Below are positions 1 through 6,591 of a DNA stretch of 8,592 nt, piece after piece. The notes beneath the pieces are model-generated. The model had not been told where the DNA came from and ran no database searches. It saw only the letters and a list, made by a program, of their open reading frames with translations. The position numbers and the translations under genes were made by a program. The stretch is from contig CALJLC010000089.1 of assembly GCA_937982605.1 (NCBI GenBank), forward strand, positions 1-8,592, written 5' to 3'. The stretch comes from an uncultured Gemmatimonadales bacterium (GTDB lineage Bacteria; Gemmatimonadota; Gemmatimonadetes; Longimicrobiales; Gaopeijiaceae). Numbering within the stretch: position 1 is the stretch's first letter; each line of letters begins with the position of its first letter.

Positions 1-278
1 ACCGCCGACTCGGCGCAGGCGGTCGGGAAGACGACCGCGCGGCGGTGGCGGGGGGCGTCGAGCACCTCGAGGCCGCTGAGGCCCGGCATGCGGACATCGA
101 GGAAGACGAGGTCCGGCTCGTGCTTGTGGATCAGACGGAGCGCTTCCCGACCGTCGGTGGCGGTGGCCTCGACCTCCACCCACGGCACGTCGGCCAGATA
201 CGCCTCCATGGCCCGGAGCGCGAGCGCCTCGTCCTCGCACACGATGGCCCGCACGGTGCCCAGCTCCGATTCAGACAT
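1..278 (-). CDS. LytR/AlgR-type response regulator, receiver domain (3' end cut by window edge)
   Basis: This is the N-terminal 92 residues of a response regulator. It would take the phosphate from the adjacent LytS-type kinase and change transcription. The receiver fold is readable: acidic pair E15-D16 in VCEDE, phospho-acceptor D61 in LVFLDVRMPG, and the switch threonine T86 in VVFPTA. In LytTR-type regulators the last motif usually reads FTTAY or FVTAY, so the proline before T86 is a small variation. The conserved lysine and the output domain lie beyond the left edge. A LytTR DNA-binding domain is expected from the partner kinase family but is not seen. The ATG at 278 overlaps the kinase stop by 8 nt and has no clear Shine-Dalgarno, so translation by coupling or reinitiation is likely. 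The receiver assignment is firm; the LytTR class is inference. Confidence 0.88.
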   Translation of the reverse strand, partial: MSESELGTVRAIVCEDEALALRAMEAYLADVPWVEVEATATDGREALRLIHKHEPDLVFLDVRMPGLSGLEVLDAPRHRRAVVFPTACAESA

Positions 279-1398
279 CGGCGGGCACGGGCTCGACGCG
301 CGGCCCGATCACGTCGAGCGAGGGTTCGCTGGCGGGCCGCTCGAGCGGCAGGCGCGCCTCGACGTCGAAGCCTTCCCCCGGCGCGGTCGACCAGGTCAGC
401 TCGGCGGCGCCTCCGTAGAGGCTCTCCAGACGTCGAGACAGGAGGTCCAGCCCGTGGCCCCGGGACGGTTCCAGCGCCCCGGAAGCCGCGCCGGGTCCGT
501 CGTCGCGCACGCCGAGCGTCAGGCGTCCGTTCCCGCTCGTCACGCGCACCTCGACGCGACCCCCGGCAGGCTTCGGCTCGATTCCGTGCTTGATGGCGTT
601 CTCGACGAGCGTCTGCAGCGCGAAGGGAGGCACGCGGGCCTCCCCGGGATCCACCCCGACGGCCCAGCCCACCGACAGGCGTGGCCCGAGTCGGAGCTGT
701 TCGAGCGCCAGGTAGCGGCGGGCGACCTCGAGCTCCTTCGTCAGCGGGACCGCGTCGAGGTCCCGGCGCTGGACGATCGAGGCGTACCGGATGAGGGTGG
801 CCACGTCCTCGATGGCGCGCTCCGCGGCGTCGGGGTCGGCCCGGACGAGCAGCATGAGCGAGTGCAGCGTGTTGAAGACGAAGTGCGGGTTGAACTGCGC
901 GCGCACGGCCTTCGCCTCGGCCTCGGCGCGGAGCTGCGCCTCCCGGGCCGCCACCCGCTGGCTCTCGTGGACCTGGCGCAGCGACTCCGACCAGAGGATC
1001 GCACCGGAGAAGACCAGGTAGAGGAACGAAGCGCTGACCGTGACCAGCCCCACCTTCTCCCAGAAGGTGGCGTCGCCGAGCTCACCCAGCGTGATGCCGG
1101 TCACCTCCACGACGAGCACGAGCGCGAGCGCGGTGACGAGCGAGTACGAGAGGCCGACGAGGACGTGCAGCGCCACCGCTCGGCCCACCCCCATCCCCGG
1201 CCGGAGGAGCCGGCGTCGCGATGCCGCGACGGGTACGGCCAGGAGCGCGGGGGGGAGCGTATTGACCGCTGCCAGCTTCAGCGACCACGCGACCCCGCCG
1301 GCGGCGTCGTAGACACCGAAGAAGAAGCTGACGCCGAAGTAGACGCACCAACCCGCTGCGAAGCCGAGCCAGAAGGTAGGCAGCCGCCGGTCGGACAC
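271..1398 (-). CDS. LytS/YehU-type membrane sensor histidine kinase
   Basis: A 375-residue sensor kinase of the His_kinase (PF06580) plus HATPase_c type. The N-terminus has about four hydrophobic segments (roughly 11-30, 38-58, 72-97 and 115-136) with no large extracellular domain, so it probably senses a membrane or intramembrane signal. A charged helix (about 137-167) leads into the phospho-acceptor motif QFNPHFVFNTLHSL with H172. The ATP-binding domain shows the N box LVENAIKHG (N267), the G1 box VRDDGPG (299-303) and a G2-like GHGLDLL (314-320), followed by RRLESLYG. About 25 proline- and acid-rich residues follow the ATPase fold, and their codons overlap the regulator start. The GTG start at 1398 lies 3 nt after the permease TAG, with only a weak GGGACGAG ahead, so translation is probably coupled to the permease. 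Its likely partner is the downstream response regulator. The signal is unknown. Confidence 0.93.
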   Translation of the reverse strand: MSDRRLPTFWLGFAAGWCVYFGVSFFFGVYDAAGGVAWSLKLAAVNTLPPALLAVPVAASRRRLLRPGMGVGRAVALHVLVGLSYSLVTALALVLVVEVTGITLGELGDATFWEKVGLVTVSASFLYLVFSGAILWSESLRQVHESQRVAAREAQLRAEAEAKAVRAQFNPHFVFNTLHSLMLLVRADPDAAERAIEDVATLIRYASIVQRRDLDAVPLTKELEVARRYLALEQLRLGPRLSVGWAVGVDPGEARVPPFALQTLVENAIKHGIEPKPAGGRVEVRVTSGNGRLTLGVRDDGPGAASGALEPSRGHGLDLLSRRLESLYGGAAELTWSTAPGEGFDVEARLPLERPASEPSLDVIGPRVEPVPADV

Positions 1399-1401
1399 GG
1401 C

Positions 1402-3822
1402 CTACTCGTCCCGGAGCGCGCGCACGGGATCGAGCCCGGACGCCCGGAAGGCCGGCACGAGGCTGGCCGCGAGGGTGACCGCGAAGAGGAGCGCGCCCAC
1501 GGCGACGCTCGTCGAGCCGTGGACCGTCGCGAATCCCTCGAGCAGGGACTGGAGGAGCCCCGTGAGCGGGACGAGGACGAGCCCGCCCAGCGCCAGCCCC
1601 AGCACCGCCATCGCCAACCCCTGCTTCGTCACCATCGTCACAACTTCTCGTCCGCGCGCGCCGATCGCCATCCGGATCCCGATCTCGTGACGACGCTGGC
1701 TCACCTGATAGGCCAGCACCCCGTACGTGCCGAGCGACGCCAGGAGGATGCCGATGAGGCCGAAGCCGCCGAGGATCGTGTTGAAGACGTCCACCCCGGC
1801 GAAGAACTGCTCCTCGACCTCCTCCATGGTCAGCTGCGCGGAGAGCGTCAGGTCCGGATCCAGCCGCTCGACCTCGGTGCGGAGCGGCTCCTTGAGGGCG
1901 GCGGGGTCGCCGGTGGCCGAGAGGACGACCGTGTACGCACCCGACGGCGACTGCGCGGCGGGAACGTAGATCGCCTCCGACTCCACCTGCCCCGGCGTGC
2001 GGAAGAGGAGCTGCTGGACGTCCTCGACGACGCCCACGATCTGTCGGGAGGCGCCGTCGAAGTCGACGTATCGCCCCAGGGGGCTCTGATCGGGCGACCA
2101 GCGCTCCGCGAACGAACGGTTCACGACGGCCACCGGCGCCGAGCCGAGCCGGTCGCCCGTCTCGAAGAAGCGCCCCTGCAGCACCGGGATCCCGAAGACG
2201 TCCACGTACGCCGGCGACGCCTTGAGAAGGAACGCGCGCGGCAGGCCCACGCCTTCGTCGCGGGGGGCACCCGCCAGCCGGAAGGTGTCCGTCGGGATCT
2301 GGAAGTTGCGCGGAAGCGCGTTGACGACGGCCGCCGCCGCCGTCCCCCCCATGCTGCCGGCACGCTCCAGGACATCGTCGTACAGGCCGAGCAGCTCGTC
2401 GTCTCCCGGGTAGCGGGACGCCGGCACCCGCAGCCGGGCGGTGAGGATCGGCCCGTCGTCGAAGCCCGGATCGGTGTTGCGGAGCTCGACGAAGCTGCGC
2501 ACGAGCATGGCGCCACCGCCGAGCGCGATCAGCGACAGCGCGATCTCCGTCACCACCAGCGCACGGCTCACGAGCTTGCGGCTCCGGCCCGCGGACGACT
2601 TCCCGCCGCCCTCCTTGAGCACCTGGGCCTGACTCGCCCGCAGCGTCTGCCCGATCGGAGCCACCCCGAAGATCAGGCCGGCCATCACGGAGAGCCCCGC
2701 GGTGAAGAGGACGACCGGACCATCCAGGACGGGCGTATAGTTGGCAGGCAGCATACCCGCGAAGTGCGCCGCCAGGGCCCGGATCCCGAGCCAGCCGAGT
2801 CCGAGGCCGAGCAGCGCGCCACCGACGGTGAGCATCCCGCTCTCGGTGAGCCGCTGGCCGGCGAGCCGCCGACGGTCCGCGCCGAGCACGGTTCGCAGGG
2901 CGATCTCCCGTGACCGGCCCTGCGCTCGCGCCAGCAGCAGGTTCGCGATGTTGGCGCAGGCGATCAGGAGCACGAAGAAGACCGAGCCCTGAAGCAGCCC
3001 GTAGAAGATCTTCGTGCGGGCGTCGGGGATATCGTTGCGCGCGTTGAAGACGTCGATCGTCCAGTCGCGCTGTACCTCCGGATGCTCCGACGCGAGCGCG
3101 CCGCCGAGCTCCAGGACTTCCGCCCGGACCTGCTCGGTCCGGACGCCCGGCGCCATGCGCGCGATCGACATGAGGTCGCGTCGATCACGGGGGCTGCCCG
3201 CGGCCGACTCTGCGAGGGGCACGAAGACGTCCGCGGCCACGAAGGTGAAGTTGAAGCCCTCGGGCAGGACGCCGACGACGTCGGTCGGCTCGCCCGCCAG
3301 CGTGAGCACGGCCTGGAGCGGGTCTCCCTCGCCGCCACGCGACCGCTCCCAGAACTCGGGCGTGACGATGGCCACCCTCCGCGCCCCCGGTACGCCTTCC
3401 TCGGGAAGGAAGCCCCGCCCGCGGGCCATCGCCACGCCGAGCACGTCGAAGAAGTTCGCCTGCACCTGCGCCGCGGCGACCGGCTCCGACCGGTCCCCGT
3501 CGCGAAGCCCGAGCACGGTGGGCCGCAGCGCCGTCCACGCGCTCGTCGTGCGGGAGCGCTCGGCCAGATCGGCGTGGTTCGCCAGCGACGTGGCCAGCGT
3601 CGCGAGCTGCGCCGGCTGCTCGACGCGGCGCTCCTGCATCACCACCAGCTCTTCCGGGTTCGTCGCCGTGAGCGGCTGGAAGAGGAGGCTGTTGATCAGC
3701 CCGAAGACCGCCGTATTGCCGGCGATCGCAACCGCCAGCGAGCCCAGCGCGACGAGCGTGACGCCCCAGCTCCGGCGAAGCACCCGTACGGCGAAGCGTA
3801 CGTCCTGGACCAGCTCCGACAT
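1402..3822 (-). CDS. ADOP-type FtsX/MacB-like ABC transporter permease
   Basis: An 806-residue permease with duplicated FtsX units and two MacB-type periplasmic core regions. One membrane segment at about 22-42 is followed by a large periplasmic region (about 45-270), a group of three segments (about 275-300, 330-350 and 368-390), a segment at about 420-442, a second periplasmic region (about 445-675), and three final segments (about 680-705, 735-757 and 772-795). Both FtsX signatures are visible: ANIANLLLARAQGRSREIALR near 289 and YQVSQRRHEIGIRMAIGA near 705. The tail ends FRASGLDPVRALRDE, typical of the family. Length and layout match the 'acidobacterial duplicated orphan permease' (ADOP) group. 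It has no ATPase domain, and no ATPase gene is in the window. I chose the ATG at 3822, not the longer frame from 4032, because a strong GGGAGGT precedes it and the extra 70 residues are Pro/Arg-rich without a fold. The substrate is unknown; MacB relatives move lipoproteins, peptides or antibiotics. Confidence 0.93.
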   Translation of the reverse strand: MSELVQDVRFAVRVLRRSWGVTLVALGSLAVAIAGNTAVFGLINSLLFQPLTATNPEELVVMQERRVEQPAQLATLATSLANHADLAERSRTTSAWTALRPTVLGLRDGDRSEPVAAAQVQANFFDVLGVAMARGRGFLPEEGVPGARRVAIVTPEFWERSRGGEGDPLQAVLTLAGEPTDVVGVLPEGFNFTFVAADVFVPLAESAAGSPRDRRDLMSIARMAPGVRTEQVRAEVLELGGALASEHPEVQRDWTIDVFNARNDIPDARTKIFYGLLQGSVFFVLLIACANIANLLLARAQGRSREIALRTVLGADRRRLAGQRLTESGMLTVGGALLGLGLGWLGIRALAAHFAGMLPANYTPVLDGPVVLFTAGLSVMAGLIFGVAPIGQTLRASQAQVLKEGGGKSSAGRSRKLVSRALVVTEIALSLIALGGGAMLVRSFVELRNTDPGFDDGPILTARLRVPASRYPGDDELLGLYDDVLERAGSMGGTAAAAVVNALPRNFQIPTDTFRLAGAPRDEGVGLPRAFLLKASPAYVDVFGIPVLQGRFFETGDRLGSAPVAVVNRSFAERWSPDQSPLGRYVDFDGASRQIVGVVEDVQQLLFRTPGQVESEAIYVPAAQSPSGAYTVVLSATGDPAALKEPLRTEVERLDPDLTLSAQLTMEEVEEQFFAGVDVFNTILGGFGLIGILLASLGTYGVLAYQVSQRRHEIGIRMAIGARGREVVTMVTKQGLAMAVLGLALGGLVLVPLTGLLQSLLEGFATVHGSTSVAVGALLFAVTLAASLVPAFRASGLDPVRALRDE

Positions 3823-3827
3823 CCCCC

Positions 3828-3834
3828 ACCTCCC
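3828..3834 (-). promoter_or_regulatory. Shine-Dalgarno fixing the permease start at 3822
   Basis: GGGAGGT read on the minus strand, followed by five G and then ATG. The GGAGG core lies about 6 nt from the start. It decides the start codon against the longer in-frame opening that begins at 4032. Confidence 0.7.
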
Positions 3835-3966
3835 GCGTTCCGATTCACTCCACGGCCCATCTGGCCACGAGGAAGCTCGGACGCAGGCGAAGCCAGGGTG
3901 CAGGGCTTTCGGTCGAACGGGCCGAGATCGGGGTCGAGCGGGCCGCCAGGGGTGGCGAGCGGCGGG

Positions 3967-3996
3967 CACCGGCGACGGTCCGCCGCTGTTCCGGTG
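3967..3996. repeat. Inverted repeat CACCGG / CCGGTG
   Basis: Six-base arms at 3967-3972 and 3991-3996 are exact reverse complements around an 18-nt GC-rich spacer. It lies 13 nt beyond the stronger hairpin at 4010-4035. In such GC-rich DNA this could be chance; it may also extend the structured end of the DUF885 transcript or sit in the permease control region. Confidence 0.3.
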
Positions 3997-4009
3997 GGCG
4001 CGGGGGCAG

Positions 4010-4035
4010 CCGGTGGCGGCGACGCACGCCACCGG
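4010..4035 (-). terminator. Candidate terminator hairpin after the DUF885 gene (no U-tract)
   Basis: A perfect 9-bp stem, CCGGTGGCG (4010-4018) pairing with CGCCACCGG (4027-4035), around an 8-nt loop. It begins 15 nt after the stop at 4051 on the transcribed strand. No T-run follows, so this is not a classic intrinsic terminator. Its strength and position still suggest a transcript end or 3'-end stabiliser. Confidence 0.45.
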
Positions 4036-4050
4036 AAGGCGAGAGTCGGC

Positions 4051-5781
4051 TCAGTAGCCCAGCGGCCCGTCCAGGATCGGGTGGCGCTCGCCGGTCATCT
4101 CCCAGCGCACGAGCACCGTCGGAATCACGCCCGAAGCGTAGAAGTCGTCGAAGAAGTCCCGCACGGTGAAGTCGTCCCCGCGCTGGAGCGCCTCCTCTGC
4201 CAGGAGCTCCTCGATCTGGATCTTGCCCGCCACGTAGCTCGTGCCGTACCCGGGCTGCCGCAGGTACAGGTGCTGCTCGCCTCGGACGAGGGCGCCGTCC
4301 GGCAGCCAGCCCCTCGGCGTCCAGCGCCCGGCGAACTCCACGGCCTCCTCCATGTCGAAGTCGTTGCCGTGCAGCATGAGACCCGACGTGGCCCGCGCCG
4401 CGCGCTGGGCCAGCATGATCCAGACGAGCTCGCGGGCCCGCGGCGAGTTGTCGTCGAGGAGCCCGAGATGCATGAACATCTCCTCGACGCCCGTCGCCAG
4501 ACCTTCGGAACGGTGGTCGAAGATGTTGTACAGCGAGGGCGTGGCGCGGATCGGGCTCGGGTGCGGCGCCTCACGCATGCGCGCCAGCTCGATCCAGTGG
4601 TGCATGTGCGGGCGGAAGGCGTCGGGATCGCGGTAGATCACCTCGAGGAAGAAGTTCCGGATCTCCCCGGGCTCGGCCGGCGAGAACGTGCCGTTGACCA
4701 CCCGCAGCGCCGGGTCCATCCACGGCTCCACGGTCTCGATCTCCTCGTCGCGCAGGAAGGCGATATACCGGTCGACGGACTGGTTCAGCCGCCGGTCGTA
4801 CTCCTCGGCCGTCGCAATCCGCTCCAGCTCGGGAAGGCGCCGGTTGCGGTTCTCCTCCAGCCGCAGCGTGGCGTGAGAGCGCGCCAGCTCGCGTCTCATG
4901 AGCGTGAGCTGCTCGGCCCACGAATACGGCGACAGATGCACGTTGTGCATGTACCACGTGTAGTCGGCGGCGCCGATGCCCGAAGGCCCGTCCTTCCCCG
5001 GGAGCTCCGCCTCGATCCACGCCGCGAAGTCGTCCGAGGCCGCAGCGGCTCCCTCGAGAGCGCGATCGAGCTCGGGGCTCGTCCCGCGCACCTGCTCGGC
5101 GTATTCGCGGATGTCGGACGCCTGGCCGCGGAAGGATCGGATCCCGGCCTCCCAGAGGTCGCGGGCGTTGCTCGCCTGGAGGTTCTGGCGGGCCTGGTCG
5201 AGGAGCGGGGCGACGGCCGCGAAGCGGACGCCCAGCTCTTCGGCGTCCTCCGGGCTGAGGGGGTGGTCGTACGTCCAGGTGTCGATCCAGCCGTGCACGA
5301 CGGTGCCCTCGTGGGCCGGCACGTCGCTCTCCGCCGGGTACATCATCACGTAGAAGGCGGGATCCCGCGCCCACGGCCGACGCACCGCGTGGTCGAACGA
5401 GAGGCCGTTCATCTCGGCGCGGACCAGGTGCCAGTCGATCTGCTCGGAGACGGACCACCCGGTGGTGTCGAAGGCCGCCAGACGGGCCAGCCATCCCGCG
5501 AGCTCGTCCGCCTGCCGCGCCATGGCGGTCTCCGAGTAGTCCGGCACGCCGTCGTCGAAGGCGGGCTCCTCGAACGCGCGCCAGGCGCGCCAGAAGTCGA
5601 CGAGCTCGGCGTGCGTGCTCCCGGAAGCCGCGAGCGGCGTCGACGCCGGTCCGGATCCGGAGTCCGGGTCGTTGCAGGCGACGGCGACGAGCGCCGCCGC
5701 GAGCCCGACTGCGAGGGGCACGCGCCGAGGTGTCGAGGACGGTCGAGCTCCGCGTGGCGGGGCGGTCGGGGACGGCGTCAT
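4051..5781 (-). CDS. DUF885-family lipoprotein lacking the HExxPGH motif
   Basis: A 576-residue exported protein. The N-terminus has arginines (R10, R13, R19, R20), a hydrophobic stretch from about 21 to 35, then C36 in LVAVAC. This is a plausible though imperfect lipobox, followed by a Ser/Gly/Pro linker, so a membrane-anchored lipoprotein is likely. The C-terminal half matches DUF885: a Y-LSPY-EL-like segment near 275-295, SEGLATGVEEMF near 425-436, GLMLHGNDFDMEEAVEF near 467-483, and QPGYGTSYVAGKIQIEEL near 509-526, ending in DFFDDFYASGVIPTVLVRWEM. DUF885 proteins usually carry HExxPGH before an EGW-YxE motif. Here that place reads MHHWIELAR (393-401) and the second motif has lost W and Y. 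It may be inactive as a metallopeptidase or use other residues. The ATG at 5781 follows GAGGAG at 5 nt. Length is normal for the family and the substrate is unknown. Confidence 0.85.
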   Translation of the reverse strand: MTPSPTAPPRGARPSSTPRRVPLAVGLAAALVAVACNDPDSGSGPASTPLAASGSTHAELVDFWRAWRAFEEPAFDDGVPDYSETAMARQADELAGWLARLAAFDTTGWSVSEQIDWHLVRAEMNGLSFDHAVRRPWARDPAFYVMMYPAESDVPAHEGTVVHGWIDTWTYDHPLSPEDAEELGVRFAAVAPLLDQARQNLQASNARDLWEAGIRSFRGQASDIREYAEQVRGTSPELDRALEGAAAASDDFAAWIEAELPGKDGPSGIGAADYTWYMHNVHLSPYSWAEQLTLMRRELARSHATLRLEENRNRRLPELERIATAEEYDRRLNQSVDRYIAFLRDEEIETVEPWMDPALRVVNGTFSPAEPGEIRNFFLEVIYRDPDAFRPHMHHWIELARMREAPHPSPIRATPSLYNIFDHRSEGLATGVEEMFMHLGLLDDNSPRARELVWIMLAQRAARATSGLMLHGNDFDMEEAVEFAGRWTPRGWLPDGALVRGEQHLYLRQPGYGTSYVAGKIQIEELLAEEALQRGDDFTVRDFFDDFYASGVIPTVLVRWEMTGERHPILDGPLGY

Positions 5782-5813
5782 CGTGACTCCTCGGCGCGAG
5801 CGATCGGGCCGGG

Positions 5814-5843
5814 AGGGTAGGAAGCGCCCGGTCGGCGGAGCAA
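5814..5843 (-). promoter_or_regulatory. Candidate promoter of the DUF885 gene
   Basis: On the minus strand TTGCTC (5838-5843) and TACCCT (5814-5819) are separated by 18 nt, giving a leader of about 25 nt before the ATG at 5781. Each box matches the sigma-70 consensus only in part (TTG of the -35; TA and final T of the -10). The -35 box sits inside the inverted repeat at 5834-5850. Confidence 0.3.
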
Positions 5844-5850
5844 GTCCGCC
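5834..5850. repeat. Inverted repeat overlapping the putative -35 of the DUF885 gene
   Basis: GGCGGA (5834-5839) and TCCGCC (5845-5850) are exact reverse complements around 5 nt. The repeat lies between the HExxH lipoprotein gene and the DUF885 gene. It could be an operator half-site pair over the putative promoter, or part of the 3' end of the upstream transcript. There is no T-run. Confidence 0.3.
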
Positions 5851-5860
5851 TGCCCGCCTT

Positions 5861-5879
5861 CCGGGAAGTCCGATCCCGG
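5861..5879 (-). terminator. Weak hairpin just after the HExxH lipoprotein gene
   Basis: CCGGGA (5861-5866) pairs with TCCCGG (5874-5879) around a 7-nt loop, 7 nt past the stop at 5887. No T-run follows on the transcribed strand. It could be a transcript end or chance in GC-rich DNA. Confidence 0.25.
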
Positions 5880-5886
5880 GTCGGGG

Positions 5887-6501
5887 TCAGCCTCCGGGGA
5901 GGCGCTCCAGCACGAAGCCGTGCCGCTCGTTGATCTCCCGCACCGCGGAGTCCTCGAGCACGCGCTCGTAGATCCACTCGTAGTGGGTGACGCGCGCCAT
6001 GAGCGCGCGCGCCGCCTCCTCGCCGATGAGCCGCGTCATCGCCTGGAGCTCGAGGTCGCAGACGATCAGGTGTCGGTACGTGGACTCCTGGTCGCGGGCG
6101 CCCCCTCCCTCCCGTCCCGGCGCGTCGGGGTAGCGCTCCTCGAAGTCGCGCATCGCGGCGCGGAACGCCGACAGCGTCTCCCCGTCCTCGAGCCAGTGGA
6201 ACTGCTCGTGCACGAACGTCGAGAGGAGCATGGGATCGTCGCCCAGGTGGCGGGTGTGCAGCGTCAGCACCGGATGGCTGTGCGGGATCTGGGTCTCGTC
6301 GATCAGCACCTCGGTCGTGTACATCCACGCGCGGACGTCGTGCTCGCCCACGAGACGGATCAGCTGATCACGCGTGGCCCGCTCGGCGTCGGAGTCGTGC
6401 GCCAGTCGGACGTCCAGCTGCTGCGCCCCGCACGCCGACACCGCGAAGAGCAGGCCGGCCGCCATGCACGCGGACACCGCACCCGATCGCTCAAGCCCCA
6501 T
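5887..6501 (-). CDS. Putative lipoprotein with HExxH zinc-site motif (unrecognised family)
   Basis: A 204-residue protein I cannot assign to a named family. The N-terminus is a lipoprotein signal: a short charged start (E4, R5), a hydrophobic core at about 8-22, and a good lipobox VSAC with C24. The mature part holds STFVHEQFHWLED with H98-E99-x-x-H102, the classic zinc-peptidase pattern. A following Glu/Asp-rich helix, YRHLIVCDLELQAM (142-155), could give a third ligand such as E151 by the usual gluzincin-like arrangement. The fold is small for a full peptidase, so activity is inference. I chose the ATG at 6501, not the in-frame start at 6528, because AGGAGGT lies 7 nt before it and the signal peptide then has a normal length. 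It lies 90 nt after the AraC gene and 105 nt before the DUF885 gene. The 90-nt gap upstream holds TACAAT (6576-6581) and TAGCTT (6550-6555) as possible -10 boxes but no good -35. Confidence 0.75.
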   Translation of the reverse strand: MGLERSGAVSACMAAGLLFAVSACGAQQLDVRLAHDSDAERATRDQLIRLVGEHDVRAWMYTTEVLIDETQIPHSHPVLTLHTRHLGDDPMLLSTFVHEQFHWLEDGETLSAFRAAMRDFEERYPDAPGREGGGARDQESTYRHLIVCDLELQAMTRLIGEEAARALMARVTHYEWIYERVLEDSAVREINERHGFVLERLPGG

Positions 6502-6508
6502 CCTGCCA

Positions 6509-6515
6509 ACCTCCT
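6509..6515 (-). promoter_or_regulatory. Shine-Dalgarno fixing the HExxH lipoprotein start at 6501
   Basis: AGGAGGT on the minus strand, 7 nt before ATG at 6501. It falls inside the coding part of the alternative longer start at 6528, which makes the shorter start the better choice. Confidence 0.7.
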
Positions 6516-6591
6516 CTTCAGAGTCCACGCGAGCCGCGCTCGATCGTCGAAGCTACGGTCCCGGGCGGGTCGGCGATTGTACGAATCGGCA

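Larger units (their letters stand above)
3835..4050 (-). other. Non-coding leader between the DUF885 gene and the permease
   Basis: About 216 nt without a supportable gene. The permease reading frame stays open through most of it, but the encoded peptide is low-complexity and Pro/Arg-rich, and the start evidence lies downstream. The half nearest the DUF885 stop holds two inverted repeats (4010-4035 and 3967-3996). A promoter for the permease-kinase-regulator block would be expected here. I see only weak candidates and no convincing -35/-10 pair. Confidence 0.5.

Noticed and set aside
88..2913. A 941-codon open frame on the plus strand
   Set aside because: It lies antisense to the response regulator, kinase and permease, which have clear motifs. 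Its peptide is Arg/Glu/His/Pro-rich with no recognisable domain, as expected of a shadow frame in GC-rich DNA.
3823..4032. N-terminal extension of the permease by 70 residues
   Set aside because: The extension is Pro/Arg-rich without homology-like pattern, while MSELVQDVRFAVRVLRR at 3822 is the usual N-terminus of this permease type and has a strong Shine-Dalgarno.
3082..5820. A 912-codon open frame on the plus strand
   Set aside because: Antisense to the permease and the DUF885 gene. The peptide is charged and low-complexity, with no domain and no ribosome site worth naming.
4571..6328. A 585-codon open frame on the minus strand overlapping the DUF885 and HExxH genes
   Set aside because: It runs out of frame through two genes with clear signal peptides, motifs and ribosome sites. 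Its product is Arg/Ala/Gly-rich without a domain.
6550..6581. TACAAT and TAGCTT as -10 boxes for the HExxH lipoprotein gene
   Set aside because: Neither has an acceptable -35 at 16-18 nt, so no separate promoter feature is called; they are mentioned only in the gene entry.
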